Below are positions 22,017 through 33,472 of a stretch of DNA of 64,000 nucleotides, piece after piece (position 1 is the stretch's first letter; each line of letters begins with the position of its first letter). This stretch comes from Paramicrosporidium saccamoebae. Taxonomy: Eukaryota; Rozellomycota. Made by a program: the position numbers and the translations under genes. The DNA is taken from NCBI GenBank assembly GCA_002794465.1, contig MTSL01000101.1:1-64000 (forward strand), written 5' to 3'. The notes below the pieces were generated by a model, which had not been told where the DNA came from, made no database searches, and saw only the letters and a program-made list of their open reading frames with translations.

Positions 22017-25013
22017 TTAGAGCCCACTATTTTTCTCTTGCTCGGGTATTACATCAGTGGACGGATCTCCTTGATAGTCGGGTTTTACCGGACTCGTACA
22101 GTAGTCTTTCACCAGATCCATCTCTTTGACGACTGGTTTAACAGGCACATACGAGTTGGATGCAAATCTACCACCTGCTGCAAGCCAACGTTCACTCTTG
22201 ATAAGCCGTTCCTGCTCAAATTCGTGCCAGCGCTTCATAAAGATCTGACTGGAATCAAACTGCCCCTCTGCTTTACCGTGATCATCAGCGACAGCTCCAT
22301 CAATCTTCCTAGTCTGCCCCCAGGAAAAATCATCGAAATGCCAAAAGGCATAGACAGGGAGCACAAAATTCCAAATCGGCAGCGCGACGATATATACAAA
22401 GAACCAGATCACATACATTAGCTTTCTCGTGGTAAACAGAATGAGAAGTGCGGGGAGTCCAAGGATGGCAGCCAGCAAGAAGAGCGGAATCCATTGAGGA
22501 CTTGTCAAGAAAGTCGACGCGATCAATACACCGGTAAAGACAATCGCGGCTGGTAGGACAAGTGTTCCACACAATTCCATAAAGACGACAAACTGCATGG
22601 AGCAGCAGAATGTTCCACACAAGTCGGGCACAAGGACAAGCTCGAATAAGTTATGAACCGTCGAATTGATCCATCGTCGGCGCTGAGAGAGTAGGACGCG
22701 GAACTCGTCCGGAACAATTGTCTTACAGATCGCCTGTGGAACAAATAGTAGCTTCCGTTTGGGGAAGGTCTTGAGCATCAGGGTGGTGAGGTAACGATCT
22801 TCACCAAGAAGCAAAAGATTCTTTTTGTGCAGCGTGTCAGTGACGTTTTCAGAATACATGTCCAGAATATCGGGACTTGCTAGAACAGGGATCCATCCGC
22901 CATTCTTCGGTGCCTTGATACGATACATACAGAAGCACCCGGGCAAACATGTGACACCGCCAAAGACTGATTCAAAAGCTTTGGAGAGATGATGGCTGAT
23001 GTAATATTCGAAAACTTGAATCATTGCAACCCAGGATGCAGTCTTATTTCCAATGCGAGTTTCACCACACAGTCCCATAACTAGAGCATCCCGACGCAGT
23101 ACGGCAGTTAGCTTAGTCAATGCAGCGGGCATGACTTTTGTGTCGGCATCCACCATTAACACTGCCTCGTACTGGTCAGGCATAACGCCAGTCAATCGAT
23201 ATATTTTGAAAAATAGATCGTATTCCAAGGGAGTCATCCGATCGTCAAAGAGAACCTTGGACAGGAACGACATGAGAATGATCTGCGAATCCCGTTTTCC
23301 GCGATTGCCGGGCTTTGGTTTATCGCATTCACTAGGTGCACCGCACTTTACAACGAGGATTGTGGGAACCGAATGTCCGTTGGAGTGGTACATGCCGGCG
23401 TAAACGCGGGCCATATTGTGACGCTTTGTCCCGTCTGCAATCGCCACATAGCTGTGCAATTCAGGCCGACCATCGCTATCAAAGTGGAAAGCCTCAAACC
23501 GATCGTGAACAAGCTCAAGCATATCTAGCACAGTGTCTGGTGTAGACTTTTCATTACCCGAGCCGGTAATAATTCCATCAGCAATGACAAACAGGAGCTT
23601 TTGAGAGTCGTCATAATCCGTCTCTGTTAGAGAATCCAGGGTGATCCTTAAGCCTTCCTCCCCTTCTGAGTAGCATGTGACGAGGAGAATAGTGTACATG
23701 TGATTTGGTGAATTTGTACTATCATAACGCATCATGGCGCTTTGGAGACCATCACCCAGACTCTGTGTCGATGCGGACTGATGAAGAGATCTCTGACTAC
23801 CGTAGGGACGATGCATTGCCGCTGAATAACGCGATGTTTTAAGAGCCATTGCACTTGATGACCGACTTCTTTTTGCGAGAGAATCGCCCATGTCAGTTTT
23901 GCCCCCCTCAGAGGGTCTTCCCAGTCTTCGCGCCATCACAAAAGCAAATGCAATTGCCAAGAAAAACTTTGCCAGGACTAGTGACAGAATGGCGACTAGG
24001 GAAACATACAGGACAATGTCAGTGATGATGCAGCCAAGCGTCTTCACTTCGAGAAACCCAGCTCGAAAGTGCTGTCGGATACAATTACGCATGTCGGGTG
24101 ACAAGGTCCCCAAGGCCTTGGTGACGTCGCCACCAATGGAGTGGCGGAATACACGGTCCACATCCTCTCCGAAAGGCTTGTCTAGTGCGTCTGAAGAAAT
24201 CTGGTCCAAATACACGCCAATGTCTAGTACCTCTCCATTAAAAACAATCCTTGTGGTTCCCTCAATGTCCTTCCATTCGTAGGCCACGTCGGCTAGATAC
24301 TCCATATCATTCAAAATCATGGGATCATGACAGTGTTCCATCTCCGTACCAGGAATCTTGCAACGGAATTTGGTCGTGACACCTGCAAACGGACAATCCG
24401 GCGCCCATGGAAAATATGGAGTGATATCCATGGTTGCAAATAACGAGTAAGGATCGTATTTCTTGTGTACATATGGCTTGTACACTTTGGGAACGTTGTA
24501 AATCATCCCGTGGACAATGAACCAACGAGCAGTATCTTCATTCTTGTCTGCCACCATCCCAATGCGATAGATAGGCTTGGTGGGAGGACGACACACAACG
24601 GTGCTAAGTCCAAAAGTAATGAACGCAAGAACAAGGCAGAGCACAAAAATGATGATGCAGAGGGCCACCTTTTCTCTCCATGCCGCCTGGACGCGGTCAT
24701 CGTGCATTCCTCCACACTTGCTGAGCGCCCAAGATGGCACTAGGGAGGTGAGCAGTCTCGTAATTAAGGGCCACCAAGCATACCAAGGAACTTTTTCTCG
24801 ACCATCGGCACCCATCCCGCTAAAGTCATGTTCTCGGAAGCCGGCTTCTCTGGTACGAGACCTACTCACGCCTCGATTTCTCGAACGAGAACGTTCTGGG
24901 CGTACGAGCGAGCGATGTCGGCTTCCCCCCACTCGGCTCATTGATCGGCTTGTAATTCCCCGCCCATTGCGACTAACTGGCGAGGTGGGCGTGTTTGGCT
25001 GTCTCCCAGGCAT
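22017..25013 (-). CDS. CHS3: Chitin synthase, class IV (Chs3-like)
   Basis: 998-aa membrane glycosyltransferase making chitin from UDP-GlcNAc; single exon. The N-terminal 60 residues are Ser/Arg-rich. Membrane spans lie near 118-140 and 335-360, with a lumenal domain between them typical of division 2 enzymes. Catalytic motifs are VDADTK near 620, CGETRIGN, LPGCFCMYRI, LLGEDRYLTTL near 738 and QRRRWINSTVHN near 777. A C-terminal membrane cluster (800-890) and a final WH-x-FE-containing tail follow. The complete catalytic set implies an active enzyme, strong support for a fungal or close relative. Confidence 0.95.
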   Translation of the reverse strand: MPGRQPNTPTSPVSRNGRGITSRSMSRVGGSRHRSLVRPERSRSRNRGVSRSRTREAGFREHDFSGMGADGREKVPWYAWWPLITRLLTSLVPSWALSKCGGMHDDRVQAAWREKVALCIIIFVLCLVLAFITFGLSTVVCRPPTKPIYRIGMVADKNEDTARWFIVHGMIYNVPKVYKPYVHKKYDPYSLFATMDITPYFPWAPDCPFAGVTTKFRCKIPGTEMEHCHDPMILNDMEYLADVAYEWKDIEGTTRIVFNGEVLDIGVYLDQISSDALDKPFGEDVDRVFRHSIGGDVTKALGTLSPDMRNCIRQHFRAGFLEVKTLGCIITDIVLYVSLVAILSLVLAKFFLAIAFAFVMARRLGRPSEGGKTDMGDSLAKRSRSSSAMALKTSRYSAAMHRPYGSQRSLHQSASTQSLGDGLQSAMMRYDSTNSPNHMYTILLVTCYSEGEEGLRITLDSLTETDYDDSQKLLFVIADGIITGSGNEKSTPDTVLDMLELVHDRFEAFHFDSDGRPELHSYVAIADGTKRHNMARVYAGMYHSNGHSVPTILVVKCGAPSECDKPKPGNRGKRDSQIILMSFLSKVLFDDRMTPLEYDLFFKIYRLTGVMPDQYEAVLMVDADTKVMPAALTKLTAVLRRDALVMGLCGETRIGNKTASWVAMIQVFEYYISHHLSKAFESVFGGVTCLPGCFCMYRIKAPKNGGWIPVLASPDILDMYSENVTDTLHKKNLLLLGEDRYLTTLMLKTFPKRKLLFVPQAICKTIVPDEFRVLLSQRRRWINSTVHNLFELVLVPDLCGTFCCSMQFVVFMELCGTLVLPAAIVFTGVLIASTFLTSPQWIPLFLLAAILGLPALLILFTTRKLMYVIWFFVYIVALPIWNFVLPVYAFWHFDDFSWGQTRKIDGAVADDHGKAEGQFDSSQIFMKRWHEFEQERLIKSERWLAAGGRFASNSYVPVKPVVKEMDLVKDYCTSPVKPDYQGDPSTDVIPEQEKNSGL

Positions 25014-25195
25014 CTATGATAGTCAATTTCGAGCATAGGGAGATCTTACGGCCCAACTCTCGGTCACTACGGTGACAAATCACAGACTGGGTCATAAACA
25101 AAAGTTGAGCATATTGATTCCAATTGTGGCCAATCAGACTGCGGCACATCCCGATCGGGAGTCACTCAGACCAATGCAGGTCAGTCAAGATTTAT

Positions 25196-25892
<697 letters not shown>

Positions 25893-25977
25893 GATGTCTA
25901 GACACTGAGGTGTGTAGGGCCCGGTCGGTCAGCGACGACTGCTCCCGGCTTGTTTTGCTCGTCCACGATACCTCCAA

Positions 25978-28309
25978 ATGTCGTCATTTATGCCAAGTTT
26001 TGTGAAAAAGGTGATGAGTAGCGTCCGTGGAGGAGGCGGGATGGCAGAGAACTTTCCATACGAACTGGATGAGCTCTTATTACCGCCATCCGGTACTAAT
26101 GGGCTATGGTCAATTCATTCCGGACACTGCACTGATGCCCGCAAAGTAGTCAATCGATTTTTAGATTTTATAACTCGTTAGGATGATCCGTCCAAAGCTC
26201 CAGTGACTATTTTCGTCGCTGACATTTCCCGACGCCCAAATGTCCTTGCAGCATTGCGAAATTCTGTGCGCCGTCTAAAGACCATTCGGCATCCTAATGT
26301 CTTGAAGTTTCTGGACAGTGCAGAGACTGAGACTGAAATAATGTTTGCCACCGAGGCAGTTGTCCCGATTAGTAAAAAACTGGGCGAGTTGCGGAAGAGT
26401 CTGGATGCTCTCATGTGGATTACACATCTGCTTCTGGTATGTTAGCTGTTGAACTCTTAGATCATAGAAAGCTCTAACTTTTTTACACGGAGAGGCTGGG
26501 ATAGTGCATGCAAATATTAGAATGCCATCAATCTTTATCACGGCTTCGGGCGAAATGAAGCTTGGCGGATTCGAAATGGCCTCCTCGATCAAGGATGACG
26601 AGACATTAATCTGTGACTACGGAGGGGTGTTCCGCGACATTAATTTTAGAGACTGGCCCTCTGAAATTACTTCTCCATCAGGCTGCCTACCATGGAGACA
26701 GCTCCGTGCCCTCCCGCCCTATTCAATTGATAGCTACATGCTGGGGAAATTACTTTCTGAAATATTCCAAGGGGTATCGAGGATACCCACTGAGATTTCT
26801 TCGTTTATCCAACGTTCCACGACTTCAGATCATCACCAGCGACCCAATCCCGCTGAATTAATCAATGGTGGGGCCCTTTTTCGGGGGGTCAAAGTGATTG
26901 AAATTGCAGACAAGATGGAGTCGTTGTCAGTGATGGATCATGAGCAGCGAGAAAGGTTTTTGACAAATATCTCGAGTAATGCAAATCAACTGCCTGGCGA
27001 TTTTGTGTCCTATAAGGTAATACCATCTCTGGTTGGAATGTTCCAAATCTCCTCCGCCAGAGAAAGTATTGCTGGAATTCGGCTCTTATTTAGTTGTGCC
27101 GCACGGCTGAGCCCAAAGGAAACGAGTACGATGATAGTTCCAGTTCTTGTCGTACTCTTATCAAAACCTGATCGTGCAGTGCGAATGGCATTGCTAGAGT
27201 CCGTCCCCACCGTCCTTGATCGATTGGATTCTCGTGCTATTCAGGAGAAAATTTACCCTCAAGTGATTTCTGGATTCACTGATGCTCTGCCTGCTTTGAG
27301 AGAACAGACCTTGAAGACCTCCCTGCTACTGGCTCCCAAACTGACCTCAAGACAGCTAAATGGAGAGCTATTACGCTTCTATGCACGATTGCAAGGGGAT
27401 GAGCAAGCAGGTATTCGAGTTAATACTACAGTGTGTCTTGGACGAATTGCAAAGTTATTGGATGAGAGCACTAGAGCCAAAGTTCTTGGCGCAGCCTTTG
27501 TAAAGTCACTGCGAGACCCTTTTGTACCGAGTCGGTCAGCTGGACTAGCCGCTATATCGGCAACTGCAGACTTGCTTCCCGTAGAAGAAATTGCCCGTAA
27601 TGTCTTGCCTAACACCATCCCACTGATCATTGATACAGACAGTGATGTGCGAAGGGCTGCACTAAAAGCAGCTACTCAGCTCATAACAAAGCTTGGATCG
27701 CATGCGGCCACTATGCCTGTTGTTGTTGCGGTCTCTCCAGCCGAGCCTACGTCGGCCCAAAGCATCGCTAGTAAGAGCCCTCCAAGCGACTCGTCATGGG
27801 GAATTTCTTCGTTAGCAGACAAGCTAATTGGTACAGATTTGAGTGATGATCCCAAGGCAAAGTCGTACGAGCCCACTCATACCACGAGGCGGGCTTCCGA
27901 AACTGGCAATAGAGCCAAGGCACCAGTTCGTTCGATTCAAAGGAAAGCTCCTATGGTTGCTGTCCCAATTGTCACCAAAGAGACTGATGGATGGGGAGCC
28001 GACGAAGATCTCATCCAGGACCTTGACTCTGGATGTGCACCTGCTGTGTGCACCTCTCCGCTCTTTGAGGATGATGATAATCCTTGGTCTCTGAGTACGT
28101 CTACAAATTCTGGGATGTGTATGTCAGGAGATTCTGGAACTCGTGTGTTGGGAGATTTCGAGGCTCAAAACACATATATAGATCCCAGGACCGATGGTCC
28201 AGCCTCTCATTCCTCCCTCGTACGGACAAAAGTGTCTACACCCCTAAAGAAAGACCTGAAGCCGATGGTGCTCGGCAAGACAAAGACTAAACTTAGTGAT
28301 CATTTCTAG
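25978..28309 (+). CDS. CEX1: SCYL1/Cex1-type pseudokinase with HEAT repeats
   Basis: 754 aa; exons 25978-26145, 26182-26436 and 26468-28309 (introns 36 and 31 nt). The N-terminal kinase-like domain keeps fold motifs (FVADISRRP, LKTIRHPNVLKFLD, ALTFLHGEAGIVHANIRMP across the second splice). It lacks HRD and DFG, reading HAN and GGFE instead. HEAT repeats occupy about 230-430. The acidic tail has WGADEDLIQDL and ends KTKTKLSDHF. Family members scaffold COPI traffic and tRNA export; the adjacent Rab6 gene serves the same trafficking route, but that proximity may be chance. Confidence 0.9.
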
Positions 28310-28367
28310 ATCAATTGTAATTTGAACATTTTCCTTGATCCGTGACTCCCCGGCAAATCTGTCGTGT

Positions 28368-29108
28368 ATGGAAGACGGCCCCACTCCAAAGCCCACCGCC
28401 AAAAGGCCTCGACATGACCATTACATCCATGGCAATTATCCCACATATTACAATTACAGATACACAGCTGCACAGTCAACTGGCGATGAAGGGGATCCCC
28501 GTCTAATCTTGATTGATAAATGCCTGGCAGAATCATCGTGTAAGGGATTGGCAGAGCACCTTTCCAATGCGCTTTGTTTGGATATCGGGTGCAACACCGG
28601 TACCTTTGCAAAAGATTTGGTGCAAAAATACAAAGCAAGAAGAGTAGTTGGCATTGATATCGACTATCAACTTGTAACAAAAGCAATACGAGCTATTCCT
28701 AAGGAGTTGGCCACTTCTTTTGGATTCACCACTGAAGACTATGTTGCCCTGGACTCGACTATATTTCGGGATCGATACAATGCCATATTTTGCATGAGCG
28801 TCACAAAATGGGTGCATCTCAATGGAGGCGATAGTGCCATACATAGACTCTTCAGGCGGATATATGCAGAGCTCAAGAGCGAAGGCTTATTCATTCTTGA
28901 GCCGCAAGAATGGTCTACATATTATAGGAAAAAAGGAATTGCCGATCATACTGCCAGGAATTATTCCAAAATTGAACTGAAACCTGAAGAGTTTCCGCAG
29001 TACATTTGCAGTCTTGGCTTCTCTTTAATTACAACCCAAGATCCCTTGAAGACTGGTCCCAGGGGATTTCAGAGGAAAATATACGTTTTTCAAAAGCTCG
29101 CTGTATAG
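28368..29108 (+). CDS. Bin3/MePCE-type RNA 5'-gamma-phosphate methyltransferase
   Basis: 246 aa, intronless. SAM-binding motif LDIGCNTGTF near 67-77, GIDIDYQLVTKA, then the Bin3-specific block FCMSVTKWVHLNGGD and LFILEPQEWSTY. The family caps the 5' triphosphate of polymerase III RNAs such as 7SK and U6; in fission yeast the homologue Bmc1 is part of telomerase. Start at 28368 chosen because the preceding in-frame codons are not initiators. Confidence 0.9.
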   Translation: MEDGPTPKPTAKRPRHDHYIHGNYPTYYNYRYTAAQSTGDEGDPRLILIDKCLAESSCKGLAEHLSNALCLDIGCNTGTFAKDLVQKYKARRVVGIDIDYQLVTKAIRAIPKELATSFGFTTEDYVALDSTIFRDRYNAIFCMSVTKWVHLNGGDSAIHRLFRRIYAELKSEGLFILEPQEWSTYYRKKGIADHTARNYSKIELKPEEFPQYICSLGFSLITTQDPLKTGPRGFQRKIYVFQKLAV

Positions 29109-29560
29109 GATTATGTAATATCTGTAATATTTAAGGTAAAGACTCTTGATGGGATTCCGCGATCCGTTGTTCTACTGCTTCACAATATCTGTAGGATAAA
29201 ACCCTTAATGGGATCTCTTGGTTCATCATAGTTATACTGTCGCGTAGTGAGGATAATAGCACGGACTCAGTCACTACTATTTATTTAAGAGGCAAAGGGG
29301 CTCGTTTGTTATAAATGTGTAGGCTCTTTTGAGGTCTCACAAGTGACATAATCATAAACTGGTAAGGATGTGAATTCCACCATCTTTCACCAATTGTTCC
29401 AGTTATATCTTCTTCTCCAAACTAGGGAATCATCCTCAAATACCCAACCAATCAATCCTCTACGTCACAATATCTATAGGTAAGGACCCTTGATGAGATT
29501 CCTTGGTTTGTAAATTTACTATCCGTCTATCCATCTCACAATAGAATGCTTTGTATATAT
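29109..29560. repeat. Composite repeat region including dispersed repeat copy 3
   Basis: 452-bp gene-free stretch. Dispersed-repeat copy 3 spans 29238-29469 (TGTCGCGTAGTGAGGATAAT to CTACGTCACA) with a different middle from the other copies. It is flanked by three relatives of a ~39-bp motif, TATCTGTAGGTAAAGACCC plus TTGATGGGATTCCTTGG, near 29118-29160, 29185-29224 and 29468-29507. The same motif in inverted form adjoins copies 1 and 2. Confidence 0.7.
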
Positions 29561-30530
29561 TTAGGAAGATGTATAAGATTGCGATAACAAGAGCTGGTCA
29601 GAACGTAACAGCTGTGTTTCTAAATCTTGCACGGCCTTTGCCATAGCCTTGCGGTTTTTATCAGACGCAGCCCTCTCTTCAGAGCTCGCTTGAGTCATGC
29701 CCATGGATTCGAAAATGGTCGAAATGGCTGTTGATAGCTCTGGATCCGCATTATTAGCGGCTCCTTTGAGGGCCTCCAAGCGTTCAGTCAAGTTGCTGAG
29801 GCTCTCCTGCTTGAACTCATTCCAAGCGGGAAGCGGAATCACGACCTTCCCATCAGACGTGACCTCCAAATTCCCATTGAATAGTTTGTCTCTGATGGTG
29901 TTCACTAAATATTAGTGGTAATAGACCATTGGTACGGGCAAAGAGCTCGGGAACTCCCGCAATAACATGGCTTGGGACGAGAACTGGAGCCGTACGAGAT
30001 TCCTTGGGCTGAGAACGAGGCCCTATCGACTCAAGACGATACACTTCGTACTTAATTTGTCCATCTTCGCAAATCGTGATGGAAAGATTTAGTGTTATGG
30101 GCGCGCCGGTGGATCCGGTTTCACGAGCAAATGATTCCTTGATAAATTCCCCATTCTTTGCAAAAGTCTCGGAATCCATGTTTTTGGGAAGGTGTCCTTC
30201 TTGTTGAATAGAATACCAGCCAAGGAGAACCGAATCTCGCCCCAAGCACTTGCGATGGAGCTCCATGCGACTTTTGTAATATTCACTGTTAATGGACACT
30301 TGGTCGCCGAACTCGGAATGAGGGACAGGGAAGCAGTGGCGAACTTCAGCCTTGAAAAGATGATTGTCGGAAGAGCCAGTAGCATCGTCTGTAGCTGGTG
30401 ATACGGAACCGAGTATGGCACCTACGAGACGGACAGGGCAGTTCTCACTGCGTCGCTGGTATTGCTCGAAAATTGATAAAAGAGCGGCGGCCTGGAGACG
30501 TGCCTCTACAACTTTGACGGAGGTTGTCAT
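29561..30530 (-). CDS. Translation initiation factor eIF3 subunit F (MPN domain)
   Basis: 312 aa; exons 29936-30530 and 29561-29904 with one 31-nt intron (branch ACTAAT). The MPN fold is recognisable: VVEARLQAAALLSIFEQYQRR, VGAILGSV, CFPVPHSEFGDQV, then LLGWYSI with no JAMM zinc ligands, as expected for the structural MPN subunit of eIF3. The C-terminal half (LNTIRDKLF, VVIPLPAWNEFKQESLSNL) is helical. Divergent from PAM17 with 44 bp between starts. Confidence 0.8.
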
Positions 30531-30574
30531 GGAAAGCGCTTGTGGTGGCCTACCCTGGAAGGCTCGCAGCTGAC

Positions 30575-31261
30575 ATGTTCGTACGAGTTGTGGGGGCTCT
30601 TGCAAATTCAGAGCGCTCTGTATTATTGCGTAGCTGGGCTACGCATGTATTAAGCAATGGAGCTTCCACTAGCCGAGCGATTGGTCAAAATGGGTTTTCT
30701 ACCGTTAGTCATCCCACTAGTCGGACAATTGGCCGGAACAGATTTTCGACCGCTAACTATTCCACACGACTCACCCCAACAGGCAATGATATCGCGTCGA
30801 AAAACTCAATGACTTGGCCAGAGTTTTTTTCCCTCCGTCGGAAAATACAACTAATCCAGAGGCTGGCGGGGGTTCCCTTTGTCATTGCATTCTGGGTCGC
30901 TGAGGGCTTCGTCCTCTCTCTGCCTATCTTTGATCCGACAAAGACAATTTTCGACCTTGATCCAATGGTCGTAGTCGGTCTTGGTAGTGTTTTCGGATCC
31001 ATTGCCAGCTACTTTGTGGGTTCAGCCATCTCATCATTAGCTTGGAGACTTCTAAGACCTCAACAAGTGAGACAACTTGATCTAAAGCAAAAAGACTTTT
31101 ATGCTCGAGTTTCAAAGTATCGTGCCAATGTACCCCCGAACCCGACTCAGATGAATTTTAACTTTGATTTCTATGGAGAAAAGGTGCGCTCTGTGCCTGA
31201 TTATCGTTCTTGGTTGCGGCGCCAGCGGCAGCTTGTTGCAGATCGCCAGTTTGCTGTCTAA
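30575..31261 (+). CDS. PAM17: Pam17, presequence translocase-associated motor subunit
   Basis: 228 aa. N-terminal basic mitochondrial presequence starting MFVRVVGALANSERSVLLRSW. A short internal duplication follows (SRAIGQNGFST and SRTIGRNRFST). The Pam17 domain begins at MTWPEFFSLRRKIQLIQRL and contains two membrane spans, a linking FDPTKTIFDLDPMVVVGLG block, and the conserved DFYGEKVRSVPDYRSWLRRQ end. Part of the TIM23 import motor at the inner membrane. Pam17 is a fungal-type component and helps place the organism. Confidence 0.9.
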   Translation: MFVRVVGALANSERSVLLRSWATHVLSNGASTSRAIGQNGFSTVSHPTSRTIGRNRFSTANYSTRLTPTGNDIASKNSMTWPEFFSLRRKIQLIQRLAGVPFVIAFWVAEGFVLSLPIFDPTKTIFDLDPMVVVGLGSVFGSIASYFVGSAISSLAWRLLRPQQVRQLDLKQKDFYARVSKYRANVPPNPTQMNFNFDFYGEKVRSVPDYRSWLRRQRQLVADRQFAV

Positions 31262-31340
31262 TACACACCTAAAATCGTACTATATAGCGCGTGTCCTAGT
31301 TTCGATTTCAACGTCTTTATTAAAGGCACAGTAGAACGAC

Positions 31341-31618
31341 TTAGATGTTCAGCTTAGTGCGTCTCCAGTGGCGGCGCTTGCTGTTATAACTAGAATATGA
31401 GAAAACCTGTCAAAAATTACCGGATGGTGTTGTCAGTGCGAAGACGAACCCAGTGGGGGACGGGACGGTTCTGCTTCATCTTCTTGCCGAGGATGCGCTT
31501 CACCTTGAAGGTCTTGTGAGACGGCTAAGAGGTTAATAACTGAATTTGGGCAGAAAAGGGACAGGAATCCACCCAAAAGGAAGGATGGATAAGGACACTT
31601 CAGGTAGATACTTACCAT
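31341..31618 (-). CDS. RPL39: 60S ribosomal protein eL39
   Basis: Exactly 51 aa, the universal eL39 length. Exon 1 is the ATG alone (31616-31618), followed by a 91-nt intron with canonical GTAAGT; exon 2 is 31421-31524, exon 3 is 31341-31389 after a 31-nt intron. The protein runs [16 protein letters not shown], then the [20 protein letters not shown] core, and ends TKLNI. The first intron is the only long one found in the window. Confidence 0.96.
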
Positions 31619-31724
31619 TATAGACAGGGCTTGGTCTCGACCACCCTGGCCAATAGTCTTCCAGCATCCTCGTCACCAGGCAATTCACGAGTCTAAAGCC
31701 ATGGCCCTTTATTTAATATTCTGA

Positions 31725-33257
31725 TCAGCTTTCCTCATGGCGATACATTACCTCTGTAGGAATCTCCAGCCAGCTACGAGTCACAGCAATCCCTCCACCG
31801 TAATCGAGGGGGTCAGGTAGCAGTCTGACGTCTATTAGTGATCCCTCTTTGTCTGTTGTCTCTCCAATTTGAGGTCCTGAATTCATGCGGTAGTACTGAG
31901 GCAACTCGGGTGAAGATCCGTGGTTCTCCAATAGCTGATTCAAGCGGACTCGCTCGGCTGTTGATGTCCTTGATCTAGTCCGCACAACAGAAATCGCCGT
32001 ATTGCTCCTGCTTCTTCTCATGTTAAGCACTGTCTTTGGGGTAGTCTGCGGAGGGGCTTCAAACATGGCCCGCAGGCGCCCCTTCTCGTTGTTCCAGTGT
32101 AAAGAACACAGATAGTGAATAAACGGAATCACTTGACCCTGCCTTTCCAGCAGTCTAATTCTGCCGTAATAACTGTTCAGATACGGCCCATGGCAGAATG
32201 AGCATTTTTCAGCAGATTTTAAGAATGATTTTAAGGGAAGAGGCATGTTACGCAATACTTCTTGATCGTCACGAATGATCAAGCGTGCTGCCGTTTCTAG
32301 CAAGGTGATAGGGCCTCCTCCGGAGGAAGCCAGCTTTGATTTCGTTAGTATGTATTCTTCCTTTACAAGAGGGTTCCCAAACAATTGAATTCGACATAAT
32401 TGCTTTAGCAAGCTCATCTCAGCTGGAAGGTACTCTATCATGTTTCTATCCGCTTCAAAAGCACACAATTTCACCAAATTCCCAACGCATCTCGGGACGA
32501 TCCGAAACTTGTTATGACAAATGTTCAGCACCTTTAGGCGACGCAAATTCCCAAACGACTCTGGTAGCGTGTAGAGCTCATTTCCCTTCAGATTGATCTC
32601 TCGAACTCTCTGGAGCAGCCCAATAGACTCGGGGAGACTCTGAAGTCTGTTGTCCGAAACGTTCAATTCCTTTAAACACTTTAAGAGTCCGATTTCGTAC
32701 GGCAGAGTCGCTAGCTTGTTACCTTGAAGATTGAGACTCACTAGGTGCTTGAATATACCCAAATGAGCAGTGAGACTGACAATGCCTCGATTACTCAAGT
32801 CGGCATTCACTCCGTCACAGATACTATCAGGCAAGGCAGAGAGTCGTTCGCGTCTTTGTATGCCCACTCTTTTTTTGTTTATGTACCCCTTCTTGTGAGC
32901 GGCGGCCGCCAAGATATTTCTTTGGATCTCCAGGTCTGCTTCGAGATGCGCAGCATCATATGGCTGGCTCCTGAAAGGGTCGCTAACTTGATCGAACACT
33001 TCTTCAAAGGCATACTGCTCCTCAAGGTGAAAGGGCCAGAACATGACCGCGTCCTGCGACTTTGATCGGGTCAGGCCCTTGGTAGAATCCCTACTCTGAA
33101 TGGGAGCAGTCCGGACTGTCGATCCAAAGGTGGAACTTCCGACACTGTCCATGCTGTGGTGAATTCTGCCTGTCGATTCTCTGTCTGCTTTTTGCACAAA
33201 GGCGAGCGGTGCATCTCTAAAATGCTTCTCCTTCAGAGCACTAGTTGTGTTTCCCAT
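31725..33257 (-). CDS. Leucine-rich-repeat protein with predicted N-myristoylation and C-terminal zinc-like module
   Basis: 510 aa, intronless. Begins MGNTTS, a good N-myristoylation signal. Residues about 150-290 hold six to seven short LRRs of the LxxLxxLPESIG type. A Cys/His cluster (CSFCHGPY and YLCSLHW) lies near 350-395 and may bind zinc. The rest is Ser/Arg-rich. The combination resembles fungal LRR proteins of unknown function; Ras-pathway or membrane scaffolding roles are guesses. Confidence 0.75.
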   Translation of the reverse strand: MGNTTSALKEKHFRDAPLAFVQKADRESTGRIHHSMDSVGSSTFGSTVRTAPIQSRDSTKGLTRSKSQDAVMFWPFHLEEQYAFEEVFDQVSDPFRSQPYDAAHLEADLEIQRNILAAAAHKKGYINKKRVGIQRRERLSALPDSICDGVNADLSNRGIVSLTAHLGIFKHLVSLNLQGNKLATLPYEIGLLKCLKELNVSDNRLQSLPESIGLLQRVREINLKGNELYTLPESFGNLRRLKVLNICHNKFRIVPRCVGNLVKLCAFEADRNMIEYLPAEMSLLKQLCRIQLFGNPLVKEEYILTKSKLASSGGGPITLLETAARLIIRDDQEVLRNMPLPLKSFLKSAEKCSFCHGPYLNSYYGRIRLLERQGQVIPFIHYLCSLHWNNEKGRLRAMFEAPPQTTPKTVLNMRRSRSNTAISVVRTRSRTSTAERVRLNQLLENHGSSPELPQYYRMNSGPQIGETTDKEGSLIDVRLLPDPLDYGGGIAVTRSWLEIPTEVMYRHEES

Positions 33258-33472
33258 ACCAATCTTGGTCTTCTGGCTTATTATACCAGATGATGAGAGG
33301 ATGCTTTCAAACGCGCTGTACTCTCCTCTGGGCGACGCGGGTTTGTCGTGGTCATGCTATTTGTCTATTTGGGGATCGCGTTGACGAATCCGGTAGCGGC
33401 TGGCCCGCATTAGCTAGATTATGATTCTTTTAATGCAAAGTCTGTGGTCATAAAAATTGTATATATGAGAGT

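Noticed and set aside
29905..29926. 22-nt intron in the eIF3f gene
   Set aside because: A GTACC donor nine bases upstream gives a 31-nt intron that fits the size class and frame equally well.
31433..31618. 61-aa minus-strand ORF
   Set aside because: It is the read-through of the 91-nt eL39 intron and out-of-frame exon.
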